Of a DNA stretch of 64,000 nt, positions 43,174-50,929 are shown piece by piece. A program made the position numbers and the translations under genes. The notes below the pieces were generated by a model that saw nothing but the letters and a program-made list of their open reading frames with translations, made no database searches and had not been told where the DNA came from. Every line of letters begins with the position of its first letter. Position 1 is the first letter of the stretch. Origin of the DNA: Hymenobacter polaris (lineage in GTDB: Bacteria > Bacteroidota > Bacteroidia > Cytophagales > Hymenobacteraceae); assembly GCF_012927305.1 (NCBI RefSeq), contig NZ_JABBGH010000003.1:124001-188000 (forward strand), read 5' to 3'.

Positions 43174-43272
43174 AAGACCGGCGGACCTGCCAGCGGCCCG
43201 CGCCGCGTCAAGTTACACCCTAGGGCCGCAACGACGCCGGGCGGCTCCGTAGTTCACGGCGCTGGCCCTCGC

Positions 43273-44844
43273 TTATTTCAGCCGCTCTACTACCTGTTGG
43301 CGCAGCTGGTCGCCCTCGCTGGGGCGGTAGGCGCTGGCTTCTACCAGCCGGCCGGTTTTGTCGAATAGCATATAGCGCGGGATGTAGGGCACGATGGGTA
43401 CCAGGGCTTTTTGTAGTGCCGGCGGGGCCAGGTAGTGGTAGCCACGCAGGCGGTAGCTGGCGGCCAGCGCGGTCCACTTGTCGCGGAAGCCAGGCTGGTC
43501 GAGGGCTACGTATAGGATATCTACGTTATTATCGGTCAAGAACTTGTGTAGCTCCGGCTCGTGCTTGAACTCCTCGAGGCAGGGTCCGCACCACGAAGCC
43601 CACAAATCGACGAACACCGCCCGGCCCGGCCGCTGCGAGCGCACCAGCCCCCCTAGGGTCCGCACCGTGTCGAGGCCTGGCGCGGCGCCAAACGTGAGGG
43701 CGCGCTGCCCCTCGGCCAGCTGGCCGAAGAGCACGTTGGCCGGGCCGGCGGCCGGGGCCCCTAGGGTAGCCGCGGCGGCTTTTGCGGCATTGGCTTTAGC
43801 GGTGCGCTCCGCCTCACCCCGCAGGTAGTGCACCACAAGGGGCACGTAGGGACTGGCCGGAAACTTCTGCACGTAGGTGGCAAAAACGGCCGCAAATTCG
43901 CTTAGGCTCATGGCGTTGAGAGCCAGCGCCGTGAGTAGGGTATTACCCACGGCGCCCTGCTGCACAGCCGGCGGCGCGTAGTCGTAGGCCTCGAAGGCGC
44001 TGTTGACGGGCGCGAACTGCGCGGCGAAGGGCTGCCAGGTGCGCTCGGTGGGGGCCGCGCCCGGCAGCACGCCGCGTTCTATCAACACGTATTTTTCGAG
44101 GTCGTTGCCCGCCATCTGGTAGCGCGGCTGGGCGGGGTCGTAGCGGGCCATAATGCTCGCCAGCAGCTGCCGCGCTCCGGCGGGGTGCATGGCCGGGTGC
44201 AGGTTGGTGCGCACCGAATCTTTAAGGTAGCCCGCCAAAATGCCTGCCGCGAAAAAAACCACATTTTGCTCGGTGTAGGCACGCAGGTAGTGGTAGCAGG
44301 CCTTCGAGGTGCGGCCCTGGCGGTGCAGGCGGACCAGGGGCGCCAGGGCGGGCCGCAGCAAAGAGTCTTGGAGCTGCGTGAGGCCCGCGGCGGCGGTGGG
44401 GGCGGTTTCGAGTATCCGGCCCACACGGTTCGAGGTAGCGGGCCCGGCGTTGAGCAGCTGGTGGTTGGCCAGCAGGTCGTTGGCCGCCGCGTTGGGTCCG
44501 CTGAACGTGTACACGCGCTTGGCCGCGTCGGGCGTGGCGGTGCTGCTGAAGCCGATGGCAGCCCCCGGCTCGGTGTAGAGCAGCAGGTTGGCGCAGGAGC
44601 TAGCAAGGCGCACAATGCCCGCTGCGGGTTGGTGCAGCGCATAGCTGAAGCGCCCACTGTGTACCCGGGCCTCGTTGGGGCCATCGGTGAAGAAGAAATT
44701 GAACCGCCCGTCCGGCGCCGGCTCAAACACGGCCACGGTAGTAGAATCGGCGCAGCCCGGCAGCTGCCCGTTGAGGGTGGCTGGGGCTTGGGCACGCGCT
44801 GCCAGGCTGCCGGCTAGCGCCAGCGCAATCAGGATGATTTTCAC
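43273..44844 (-). CDS. TlpA-like thioredoxin-fold protein, exported
   Basis: 523 residues with a signal peptide (MKIILIALALAGSLAARAQA). The C-terminal domain (about 385-523) is a TlpA/ResA-type thioredoxin with the active site WASWCGPCLEEF near 408-420. The N-terminal 380 residues are an all-helical and beta region of the type attached to Bacteroidota TlpA proteins, not assigned. Likely periplasmic thiol-disulfide reductase. It is the last gene of the BlaI-led operon, 15 bp after the esterase-like gene. Confidence 0.88.
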   Translation of the reverse strand: MKIILIALALAGSLAARAQAPATLNGQLPGCADSTTVAVFEPAPDGRFNFFFTDGPNEARVHSGRFSYALHQPAAGIVRLASSCANLLLYTEPGAAIGFSSTATPDAAKRVYTFSGPNAAANDLLANHQLLNAGPATSNRVGRILETAPTAAAGLTQLQDSLLRPALAPLVRLHRQGRTSKACYHYLRAYTEQNVVFFAAGILAGYLKDSVRTNLHPAMHPAGARQLLASIMARYDPAQPRYQMAGNDLEKYVLIERGVLPGAAPTERTWQPFAAQFAPVNSAFEAYDYAPPAVQQGAVGNTLLTALALNAMSLSEFAAVFATYVQKFPASPYVPLVVHYLRGEAERTAKANAAKAAAATLGAPAAGPANVLFGQLAEGQRALTFGAAPGLDTVRTLGGLVRSQRPGRAVFVDLWASWCGPCLEEFKHEPELHKFLTDNNVDILYVALDQPGFRDKWTALAASYRLRGYHYLAPPALQKALVPIVPYIPRYMLFDKTGRLVEASAYRPSEGDQLRQQVVERLK

Positions 44845-44859
44845 TTGAAAAATAAGGGG

Positions 44860-47265
44860 TTAGGGAAGTGCCTGGGTGGGCGAAGAATCCTTGAGAAAGA
44901 GCACGGCGTCGAACTCGCGGTGCAGGCTGTGCAGCATAAACTGGTTGCGGGTGGCGGCGTAGCCGATGTCGCGCAGCAGCTGGGCCTGCGTCAGCCAGGC
45001 GCTGGCCTCGGTGAGTGCCAGGTGCCCTAGGGGTAGCCAGTAGGCGGCCGGGCCGGTGCGCAGCCAGGCTTCGTAGGCGCCGGGCGGGGCGGTTTCTAGC
45101 GGGGCCGGGGTAGGTGGGCCCGCCCCACCCGCCAGGAAGCGGCCCTGCCCCAGCGCCGTTCCCAGGGCCACGTAGCCCGCCCCTAGGGTAGCCGCCAGCC
45201 ACTGCCCCATTGGCCGCTCTTCCTGCGAGAGCACCTTGGCCACGGCGCCGTTGCTGGCCCACACCAGCACCCGCGCCGGCCCGCCATCGGCGCTGCCCGT
45301 TTGGCCGAGGTAGCGCACGTTTTCGGCCAGGCACGCCTGGCGGTAGTTGAAGGCCGCCCCAAACGAAAGCCGCTGCCAGGTGGCGCCCTGCTCCACGAGG
45401 CGCAGGTAGTGGTCCAGGATTTCGAGCTGCTGCAAGCCACGGGGCTGCCCTAGGGCGGCGCGGGTGGCCAGGCCGGCGCGCAGCTCGGCCAGCAGGCGGT
45501 GCACCGGGCCCAGCAGCGAGTCCCGGGGCTGGTCGGGCTGGCGGCGCAGGTCGGGGTCGTCGGGGGCAGGGTGGGGGTAGGTGGCCAGCAGGGTGCGCAG
45601 CTGCCGCAGCCGGCTCTGGGCAAAGTCATCGTCGGCGTCCAGCAGCTGCTCGCTCAGGTAGGTCAGCGCCTGGGCGGGCTGGCGCACTTCCACGCCGGCC
45701 AGCTGCACCGGGGCCGTGGGGTGGGCCTGGTTGTGGGCGCGCAGCTCGCGCAGCAGGGCCAGCACTTCGGCCGTGGCCCAGCCCTCGCCCAGGGCGGCCA
45801 GCAGCGGGGCGGGGCTGCCCGGCTGGCCGCGCAGGTAGCCATTGAGGGCGGCGCAGGCGGCGGGACTGGCTTCCAGGGCCAGGCAGTCGAAGTTCTTCTG
45901 CGTCAGTAGGTAGCGGGCCAGGCGCGCCGTCAGCCCGAAGCTCTCGTGCGAGCCGTGGGTGACTTCGCCCAGCCCCACCACCCGCGCCGGCCCCACCAGG
46001 GTGGCCAGCGCCGCCAGGTCCTGGTAGTCGGCGGCGGGAGCGTTGAGTTTGAGGGGCTTGGCGGCGGCGCGCAGCCAGGCTATTTCGGCCGCGGTGGGGA
46101 GCGGTGGCACCGGCGGGCCGGTGGGCAGGTAGGGCTTGCCATCAATGGCGAAGGTTAGGTTGTCCACGTCTACCGCGCCGGCGGCGGGCAGCAGCACGCT
46201 CAGCGAAAACGCCCCTAGGCTAGCCGTATCGGCTTCGGCATCGGTGCCCGGCAGGGTAAGCTGAATGGGCAGCTCGAAGGCAAAGCGCGTCCAGGCCGGG
46301 CCGGGCGGCGGCGGGGTGCGCCGCGCCAGGGTGTCGGGCCGCCAGCGCAGGCTGGGGCGCAAGCGGCTGCGCAGCAGGCGCGCCGCAAAGGCCGGCCCGC
46401 CGGTGCCAGTGCCGCCCGTCCAGCGCCAGTAGCCGGCTACGCGCAGGGTTTTGCCGCCCTCGCGCGGGCTCACCTGCACCGAGCCCAGGTAGGCGCTGGC
46501 CGGTTCCGCAAACCCGCGGCGGCGCTGGGCGCGCAGGTAGCGGCGGCCGTGTTGGGGGCTGGCGCTGTCGAGCGCGGCCGTGGCGGCTGCCGGGTCGGGG
46601 CGCGCCAGGGCGGGCAGCGGCTGCTCAAAGTCCCAGTTCAGGGCCAGCACCTGGGCGGGCGGCAGCAGCAGGGCCTCAGTGGCGGGTACGGGCCACTCGG
46701 GCAGGCGCCGGCCCCGCACGCTCAGCGCTACGTCAGCCAGCCAGATGTCGCCGCTGCCCTGGGTTTGCAGCCCTAGGTAGCAGCTAAATGCGGTGGCCTT
46801 CACCGGGAAGCGCAGCTCCAGGCGGCGCCAGTCCTGGTTGGCGGGCAGCGAGTCGAGTGCACTCACCGACTCGGGACTGAGCCCGGCGCGGGTGAGGCTG
46901 GTGGCCGAAGCCGTGAGCCCCGCCCGGCCCCGCCAGTTGCGGGTGCGCACCCAGGCGCTCACCGTCACCAGCTGCCCGCGCACCGAGTCGAGGGGGAGCA
47001 GCCCGGTGCCCACGGTGGTGTAGCGCGCAGCGGCGCCTTGGGCCGGCGGCAGGTGCAGGTGCAGGCTGCCCCGGCCCTGGTGCGCCACGGTGCTATCGAG
47101 GCTGTAGCGCCCGCCGGGGGGCAGGTAGCTACCCCACAGCAGCAGCGGGCGGTGCTGGTTGGTCGCCGGCTCTAGGGCTAGGTTGAGGTGGGCTTGGCCC
47201 CATGCGGTAGTGGGCAGCAGCCCTAGGGCCAGTAGGAAAAGAAAGCAGTGCAGGCGCCCAAGCAT
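44860..47265 (-). CDS. Erythromycin-esterase-like protein with N-terminal carbohydrate-binding-like part
   Basis: 801 residues, exported (MLGRLHCFLFLLALGLLPTTAWG). The N-terminal half (about 30-395) is beta-rich, probably two sandwich modules. The C-terminal 390 residues match the erythromycin esterase/succinoglycan-biosynthesis-like fold, with RVVGLGEVTHGSHESFGLTARLARYLL near 430-455 carrying the catalytic His-Glu pair, EASPAACAALNGYL and later VRVLVWASNGAVAK. Family members hydrolyse macrolides or unknown esters. The long extra N-terminus and periplasmic location make macrolide inactivation unlikely as the main job. Substrate unknown. Confidence 0.85.
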   Translation of the reverse strand: MLGRLHCFLFLLALGLLPTTAWGQAHLNLALEPATNQHRPLLLWGSYLPPGGRYSLDSTVAHQGRGSLHLHLPPAQGAAARYTTVGTGLLPLDSVRGQLVTVSAWVRTRNWRGRAGLTASATSLTRAGLSPESVSALDSLPANQDWRRLELRFPVKATAFSCYLGLQTQGSGDIWLADVALSVRGRRLPEWPVPATEALLLPPAQVLALNWDFEQPLPALARPDPAAATAALDSASPQHGRRYLRAQRRRGFAEPASAYLGSVQVSPREGGKTLRVAGYWRWTGGTGTGGPAFAARLLRSRLRPSLRWRPDTLARRTPPPPGPAWTRFAFELPIQLTLPGTDAEADTASLGAFSLSVLLPAAGAVDVDNLTFAIDGKPYLPTGPPVPPLPTAAEIAWLRAAAKPLKLNAPAADYQDLAALATLVGPARVVGLGEVTHGSHESFGLTARLARYLLTQKNFDCLALEASPAACAALNGYLRGQPGSPAPLLAALGEGWATAEVLALLRELRAHNQAHPTAPVQLAGVEVRQPAQALTYLSEQLLDADDDFAQSRLRQLRTLLATYPHPAPDDPDLRRQPDQPRDSLLGPVHRLLAELRAGLATRAALGQPRGLQQLEILDHYLRLVEQGATWQRLSFGAAFNYRQACLAENVRYLGQTGSADGGPARVLVWASNGAVAKVLSQEERPMGQWLAATLGAGYVALGTALGQGRFLAGGAGPPTPAPLETAPPGAYEAWLRTGPAAYWLPLGHLALTEASAWLTQAQLLRDIGYAATRNQFMLHSLHREFDAVLFLKDSSPTQALP

Positions 47266-47335
47266 GCGAAGGCAGGTAAAGGTGGTAGTGAACGCAACGA
47301 CAGCCTTCTGCTGCTAGCCTGCTGGACCTAGGTTC

Positions 47336-47875
47336 TTACTGCTCCACCGGGTTGCCCTTGCCGTCGAAGAGCAACTGCAGGCGCTGACCCTCGTTGGTGA
47401 AGGTGGCGTTGTAGCGGTCGGTTTTGCCCTTGACCGATAGTATTGATTCCAGCTTGGCCGCTGGGTAATGCTGCTTCAGATAGGCCTGCGCGGCCGCCGC
47501 CGCTTCGTTTTGGGCCGGGATGCCTGGCTGCACGGGAAAGCGCTTGTTAAAGGCCTGCACGGCGGGCAAGCTGGCGTGGGCTTTGGTGGTTATCAGCACG
47601 ACGCCCTCGGCCTGGGCTTCGCCCAGCGACCGTTGCTCCGCCTTGTCTTTGATAACGTCCATCGACAGAATGTCATCGCTCTTAATGGCCGCCATTTCCA
47701 ATGGGCTTATTTTCTTGCCATCCACGTAGTAGCTGACGTTGGTTGGCGCGGGCCCCATGGGCGGCGCGGGCTGGGGCATTATTTGGGCGTGGGCGGCGGC
47801 GTAGCCTAGGACCAGCAGGGCAGTAAAGGCGCTGCGGGTGAGCAGGCGCGGGGCGAAGGCGGGAAAAGAAGCCAT
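47336..47875 (-). CDS. Exported TonB-plug-like small protein
   Basis: 179 residues with a signal peptide (about 1-30). The middle (YYVDGKKISPLEMAAIKSDDILSMDVIKDKAEQRSLGEAQAEGVVLITTKAH) imitates the plug signature of TonB receptors (I-x-S-I-x-V-x-KDA, G-V-x-x-I-T-T-K) but there is no barrel. A C-terminal domain (QAYLKQHYPAAKLESILSVKGKTDRYNATF) resembles the end of the neighbouring gene products. It is the third protein in the operon with this module. Function unknown; the shared module suggests interaction with the same partner. Confidence 0.8.
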   Translation of the reverse strand: MASFPAFAPRLLTRSAFTALLVLGYAAAHAQIMPQPAPPMGPAPTNVSYYVDGKKISPLEMAAIKSDDILSMDVIKDKAEQRSLGEAQAEGVVLITTKAHASLPAVQAFNKRFPVQPGIPAQNEAAAAAQAYLKQHYPAAKLESILSVKGKTDRYNATFTNEGQRLQLLFDGKGNPVEQ

Positions 47876-47886
47876 GCGTGAAAAGG

Positions 47887-48456
47887 TTATTGGTAAAATG
47901 GTTTATCGTCTACGAACTCGCCATCGGCCGTGAAACTCACGTAGCGCCAGCCCCAGTTGCCAGCCAGCCATACCTCGTACTTCACCGCGCCGCTCGACTT
48001 GCGGGTCAGCTTCTTCACTGTGCCGTCGAGCCAGTACTTGGGGTAGTGCGCCGTGATGTAGGCCAGGGCCCTAGGGGCGATGTCGCGCACGCTAGCCGGC
48101 TCCTGCACGTAGGCTGAGGGTAGGTTGGTGCGGTCGGCCAGGGCCAGGGTAGTGGGCGCGTATTCGTGGGCCTTGGTGGTGATTACCAGCACTTGCGTAG
48201 CCAGCGTATCGCCAAAAGCCCGCAGTACGCCCGGCGGCCCCATGAGGCCCTCCGCGCAGGCTACGGCGGCGTCCGGCACCTGGTTGATGGCCGCCTGAGT
48301 ACTGGGCTGGCCGTCGAGGTAAACCAGCTCGCCAGGCTTCACGCTCCAGTGGTTGGGGGCCGGGGTGGTTTGGGCGTAGGCGGCCAGGATACCCCCTAGG
48401 GTCAATAGCCCGAGCAAAGCCGCCGGCCGGGGCCAGCTCAGCAGCGCCGTATTCAT
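47887..48456 (-). CDS. Exported TonB-plug-like protein, second copy
   Basis: 189 residues with a signal peptide (LLGLLTLGGILAAYAQ). The module VYLDGQPSTQAAINQVPD...VLVITTKAHEYAPTTLAL followed by APRALAYITAHYPKYWLDGTVKKLTRKSSGAVKYEVWL matches the C-terminal tail of the M56 protein at 48505-49887 (ALAYITSHYPDARLSGTVTELKHKTTGEVKYQVQL), nearly motif for motif. Clearly a duplicated stand-alone copy of that tail. 48 bp separate it from the M56 gene. Confidence 0.82.
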   Translation of the reverse strand: MNTALLSWPRPAALLGLLTLGGILAAYAQTTPAPNHWSVKPGELVYLDGQPSTQAAINQVPDAAVACAEGLMGPPGVLRAFGDTLATQVLVITTKAHEYAPTTLALADRTNLPSAYVQEPASVRDIAPRALAYITAHYPKYWLDGTVKKLTRKSSGAVKYEVWLAGNWGWRYVSFTADGEFVDDKPFYQ

Positions 48457-48504
48457 GGGGCTGGGTGAAAAGTGGAGAAATGGAAAGGGCTAACCAACAA
48501 GCCT

Positions 48505-49887
48505 TTACTCGCCCAGGAAATCTCCCTGCGGCGAAAAGAACACGTCGAACGGCCGTTTACCCTTGATAAGCTGCACCTGGTACTTTACCTCGCCGGTGGT
48601 TTTGTGCTTAAGCTCCGTTACCGTGCCGCTCAGGCGCGCGTCGGGGTAGTGGCTGGTGATGTAGGCCAGGGCCTTGGGCACCAGCACGTACACGTGGGTG
48701 GGCGCGTAGGTGTAGTCTGGAATCGTTGCCATTGCCTTGGTGATACCCAAGGTAGGATAGCTGGCATTCAGCCGCTTAGTGAGCGCCAGCACGGCCGGCG
48801 CCTGGGCATTGGCCTTGGTAGTCACTAGCACGACTCCGGGGGCGGTGTCGCTGCCAAAAATCCGCCGCACCGCCGCCGCGTCTTTTATCACGTCCACGCT
48901 GCCGATGGCGGCCGGCTTCAGCTCCCGCACGGCGGTCTGGTCGCTAGGAACGCCATCCAGATAATACAGGGCATTGGCCGGCCAGGCGCTGGCGGCAGCG
49001 GCCACCGCGGCGGTTTGGGCCCGCGCCCCGGTGTAGCCTAGGGCCAGCAGCACCACCAACGGCGCGGCCAGCAAGTAGCGCCCCAGCTGGCGCGCCGACG
49101 AGTGCGGTTGGTTGAGCATGAGAATGCGGTTTTTGAGCGTGGAAAAAGAAAACTGAAAGGCCAGGGCCGGGGCCGGCACGCCGCCCGCCTGCTGGCGCAG
49201 CAGCAGGTACTGGTAGTCGCGCCGGGGCAGGGTGCCGGCTTGCAGCGCGGCCTGGTCGGCCAGGTACTCGAGGTTGTCGAGGGCGGCGCGGCGCAGCAGC
49301 CAGGCGGCGGGGTTGGGCCAGGCCAGGGCGGTGGCCAGCTGCAGCAGCAGCACGTCCAGGGTGTGGCCCTGGCGCACGTGGGCTTGCTCGTGGCGCAGGG
49401 CGGCGGGTAGGCTGGCCGCGTCGGCCAGGGCGCTGCTGGTGAGGAAGATGGTGCGGCCGAACGAAAACGGCCCGCCCGTGCCCGGCACCACCCGCACCGC
49501 CTGCCCCAGCACCGTGGCGGGGTGGGCCCGCCGCCGCACCCAGGCCAGGCTCAGCAGCTGCCCCAGCAGGCGCAGCAGCAGCCCCGCCGCGCCCGCCAGA
49601 TACACCGCGCCCGCTACCTGCCAGCCGCCCAGGGCGGGGGCGGCCGCTGGTCCGGCCGGCCCCGCCGCGGCCCCGCGGCTGGCGGCCAGCGGCAGCGCGG
49701 CCGCCCCGGCGGGCAGCAGCGCCGGCATGGGCAGCAGCGGGTACACTGCCGCGAAAGCCACGGCAAAGAGCAGGTAAGCCCGGTTGAGCTTAAAAAACGT
49801 GAGGTGCCGCAGCAGCGCGTAGTATGCCGCCGCAAACAAGGCCAGCACGACGTTGGCCTTGAGCGAGTAGAGAAGCAGCGCTTCCAT
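48505..49887 (-). CDS. BlaR1-like M56 metallopeptidase with TonB-plug-like tail
   Basis: 460 residues. Four transmembrane helices near the N-terminus (about 10-55, 90-115, and one near 265-285). The zinc protease motif HEQAH (LRHEQAHVRQGH near 165) is intact. The C-terminal 170 residues carry the plug-like motif (YYLDGVPSDQTAVRELKPAAIGSVDVIKDAAAVRRIFG) instead of the penicillin-binding sensor of BlaR1. M56 proteins cleave BlaI-type repressors, and the repressor gene is directly upstream with a one-base overlap of stop and start codons (TAATG). The sensor input is therefore probably not a beta-lactam. Confidence 0.9.
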   Translation of the reverse strand: MEALLLYSLKANVVLALFAAAYYALLRHLTFFKLNRAYLLFAVAFAAVYPLLPMPALLPAGAAALPLAASRGAAAGPAGPAAAPALGGWQVAGAVYLAGAAGLLLRLLGQLLSLAWVRRRAHPATVLGQAVRVVPGTGGPFSFGRTIFLTSSALADAASLPAALRHEQAHVRQGHTLDVLLLQLATALAWPNPAAWLLRRAALDNLEYLADQAALQAGTLPRRDYQYLLLRQQAGGVPAPALAFQFSFSTLKNRILMLNQPHSSARQLGRYLLAAPLVVLLALGYTGARAQTAAVAAAASAWPANALYYLDGVPSDQTAVRELKPAAIGSVDVIKDAAAVRRIFGSDTAPGVVLVTTKANAQAPAVLALTKRLNASYPTLGITKAMATIPDYTYAPTHVYVLVPKALAYITSHYPDARLSGTVTELKHKTTGEVKYQVQLIKGKRPFDVFFSPQGDFLGE

Positions 49888-50255
49888 TAGGACTTAGGCG
49901 GCTGGTTTTCAAGCAGCTCGATGATGTCCTGCAAGTCGGCGGCACTCACTTTCTCCTCCTTGGCGAAGAAAGAAACCAGCTCCTTGTACGAGTCGCGGAA
50001 GTGCTCGCGCACCAGGGCCCCCAGCGAGCGGCGCTGGTAGTCGGCGGCGCTCACTAGGGCGGCAAAGCGGTAGGAGTTGCCCAGCTTCTCGGCCTGCACG
50101 TACTGCTTGCGCTCGAGGTTGCGTAGGGTGCTGGCCAGGGTGGTGTAGGGCGGGCGCGGGGCGGGCAGCTGCTCCAGCACGTCTTTCACAAAAGCCGGTC
50201 CCGTGTGCCAAAGGGCGCGCAAGGCCTCTTCTTCGGGTTGCGTAAGTCGTTCCAT
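49887..50255 (-). CDS. BlaI/MecI/CopY-family transcriptional repressor
   Basis: 122 residues from MERLTQPEEEALRALW. A winged-helix DNA-binding domain (LTQPEEEALRALWHTGPAFVKDVLEQL to about residue 65, with TTLASTLRNLERKQYV as wing) is followed by a dimerisation and protease-cleavage region. The frame starting at 50309 would cover the operator, so 50255 is chosen. The repressor heads the operon and two dyads lie 9 bases upstream of its start, a standard autorepression layout. Confidence 0.92.
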   Translation of the reverse strand: MERLTQPEEEALRALWHTGPAFVKDVLEQLPAPRPPYTTLASTLRNLERKQYVQAEKLGNSYRFAALVSAADYQRRSLGALVREHFRDSYKELVSFFAKEEKVSAADLQDIIELLENQPPKS

Positions 50256-50263
50256 GTGGCTAA

Positions 50264-50297
50264 TACGAATTTTTCGTAATACTACGAATTTATCGTA
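50264..50297. promoter_or_regulatory. Tandem operator dyads for the BlaI-like repressor
   Basis: Two 15-bp dyads, TACGAATTTTTCGTA (50264-50278) and TACGAATTTATCGTA (50283-50297), with centres 19 bp apart, about two helical turns. They lie immediately upstream of the repressor gene and would cover its promoter. Both keep TACGA and TCGTA at the ends. Confidence 0.8.
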
Positions 50298-50447
50298 ATA
50301 ACCAGCCACTGCCTCGCGCTAAAAAGCATTTATTTCATTATAAAACTCTGTAAAACAATAAAATAAAAATGAGTTAGGCGCAAGCAGACGCGGCGCTTGC
50401 TTTAACTCTTCTGGCTAGCGGCCCCACCCTAGGGGCAGCGCGCGGCC

Positions 50448-50888
50448 CTAGGCCTTGGGGGGCGGCGTGGGCTGGTGCGCCTGCAGCCACTGCACCGCCT
50501 CGCCCTCGTTGCCAAAAAAATTTAGCGCGTACGTTTTGTCCTGGTAGGCCTCGGGCGGGGCATAGTCGGGGGCCTCCACAATCTGGCGGTGCATGTCGGG
50601 GCTGAACAGGTAGGCCACGAACAGCCGCTGGCCGAAGCGGCGCGCCACGCTGGGGTAGTACTCTTGCAGCAGCCAGCGCTTGGTTTCCTCATCGGGCGAA
50701 AGGCGGCGGCGCAGGTCTTGCAGCCAGAAGCGGCAGCGGTGGGTCAGGGCCAGGTCGGCCAGCTGCTGGTAGCTGGCGCGCAGCTCGGCCGGCAGCGCGG
50801 GCTGGTAGCGCCAGCGGCCTAGCAGCACATCCAAATCGGGCCGAAACGTAAGCTCTTGCAGGGCAAGGAAGGTGGGCTGGTCGGACAT
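50448..50888 (-). CDS. Possible STAS-like small cytoplasmic protein
   Basis: 146 residues from MSDQPTFLALQELTF. Alternating beta and alpha segments (LALTHRCRFWLQDLRRRLSPDEE, FGQRLFVAYLFSP, NEGEAVQWLQAH) suggest a SpoIIAA/STAS-like fold, although I cannot assign a family. Compare the gene at 52966-53607, which ends in a comparable pattern (FGDAQAAYDWLHN). It overlaps no other gene and is 41 bp from the MFS gene, so co-transcription is likely. The longer frame up to 51314 is a shadow of the MFS gene. Confidence 0.55.
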   Translation of the reverse strand: MSDQPTFLALQELTFRPDLDVLLGRWRYQPALPAELRASYQQLADLALTHRCRFWLQDLRRRLSPDEETKRWLLQEYYPSVARRFGQRLFVAYLFSPDMHRQIVEAPDYAPPEAYQDKTYALNFFGNEGEAVQWLQAHQPTPPPKA

Positions 50889-50929
50889 AAACGAAGGGCA
50901 AGGCAGGCGGCGCGCCAGCAGCCGACAAG

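Noticed and set aside
44860..47265. Erythromycin resistance gene
   Set aside because: Only the fold family is supported; the long exported N-terminal half and operon context argue against a dedicated macrolide esterase.
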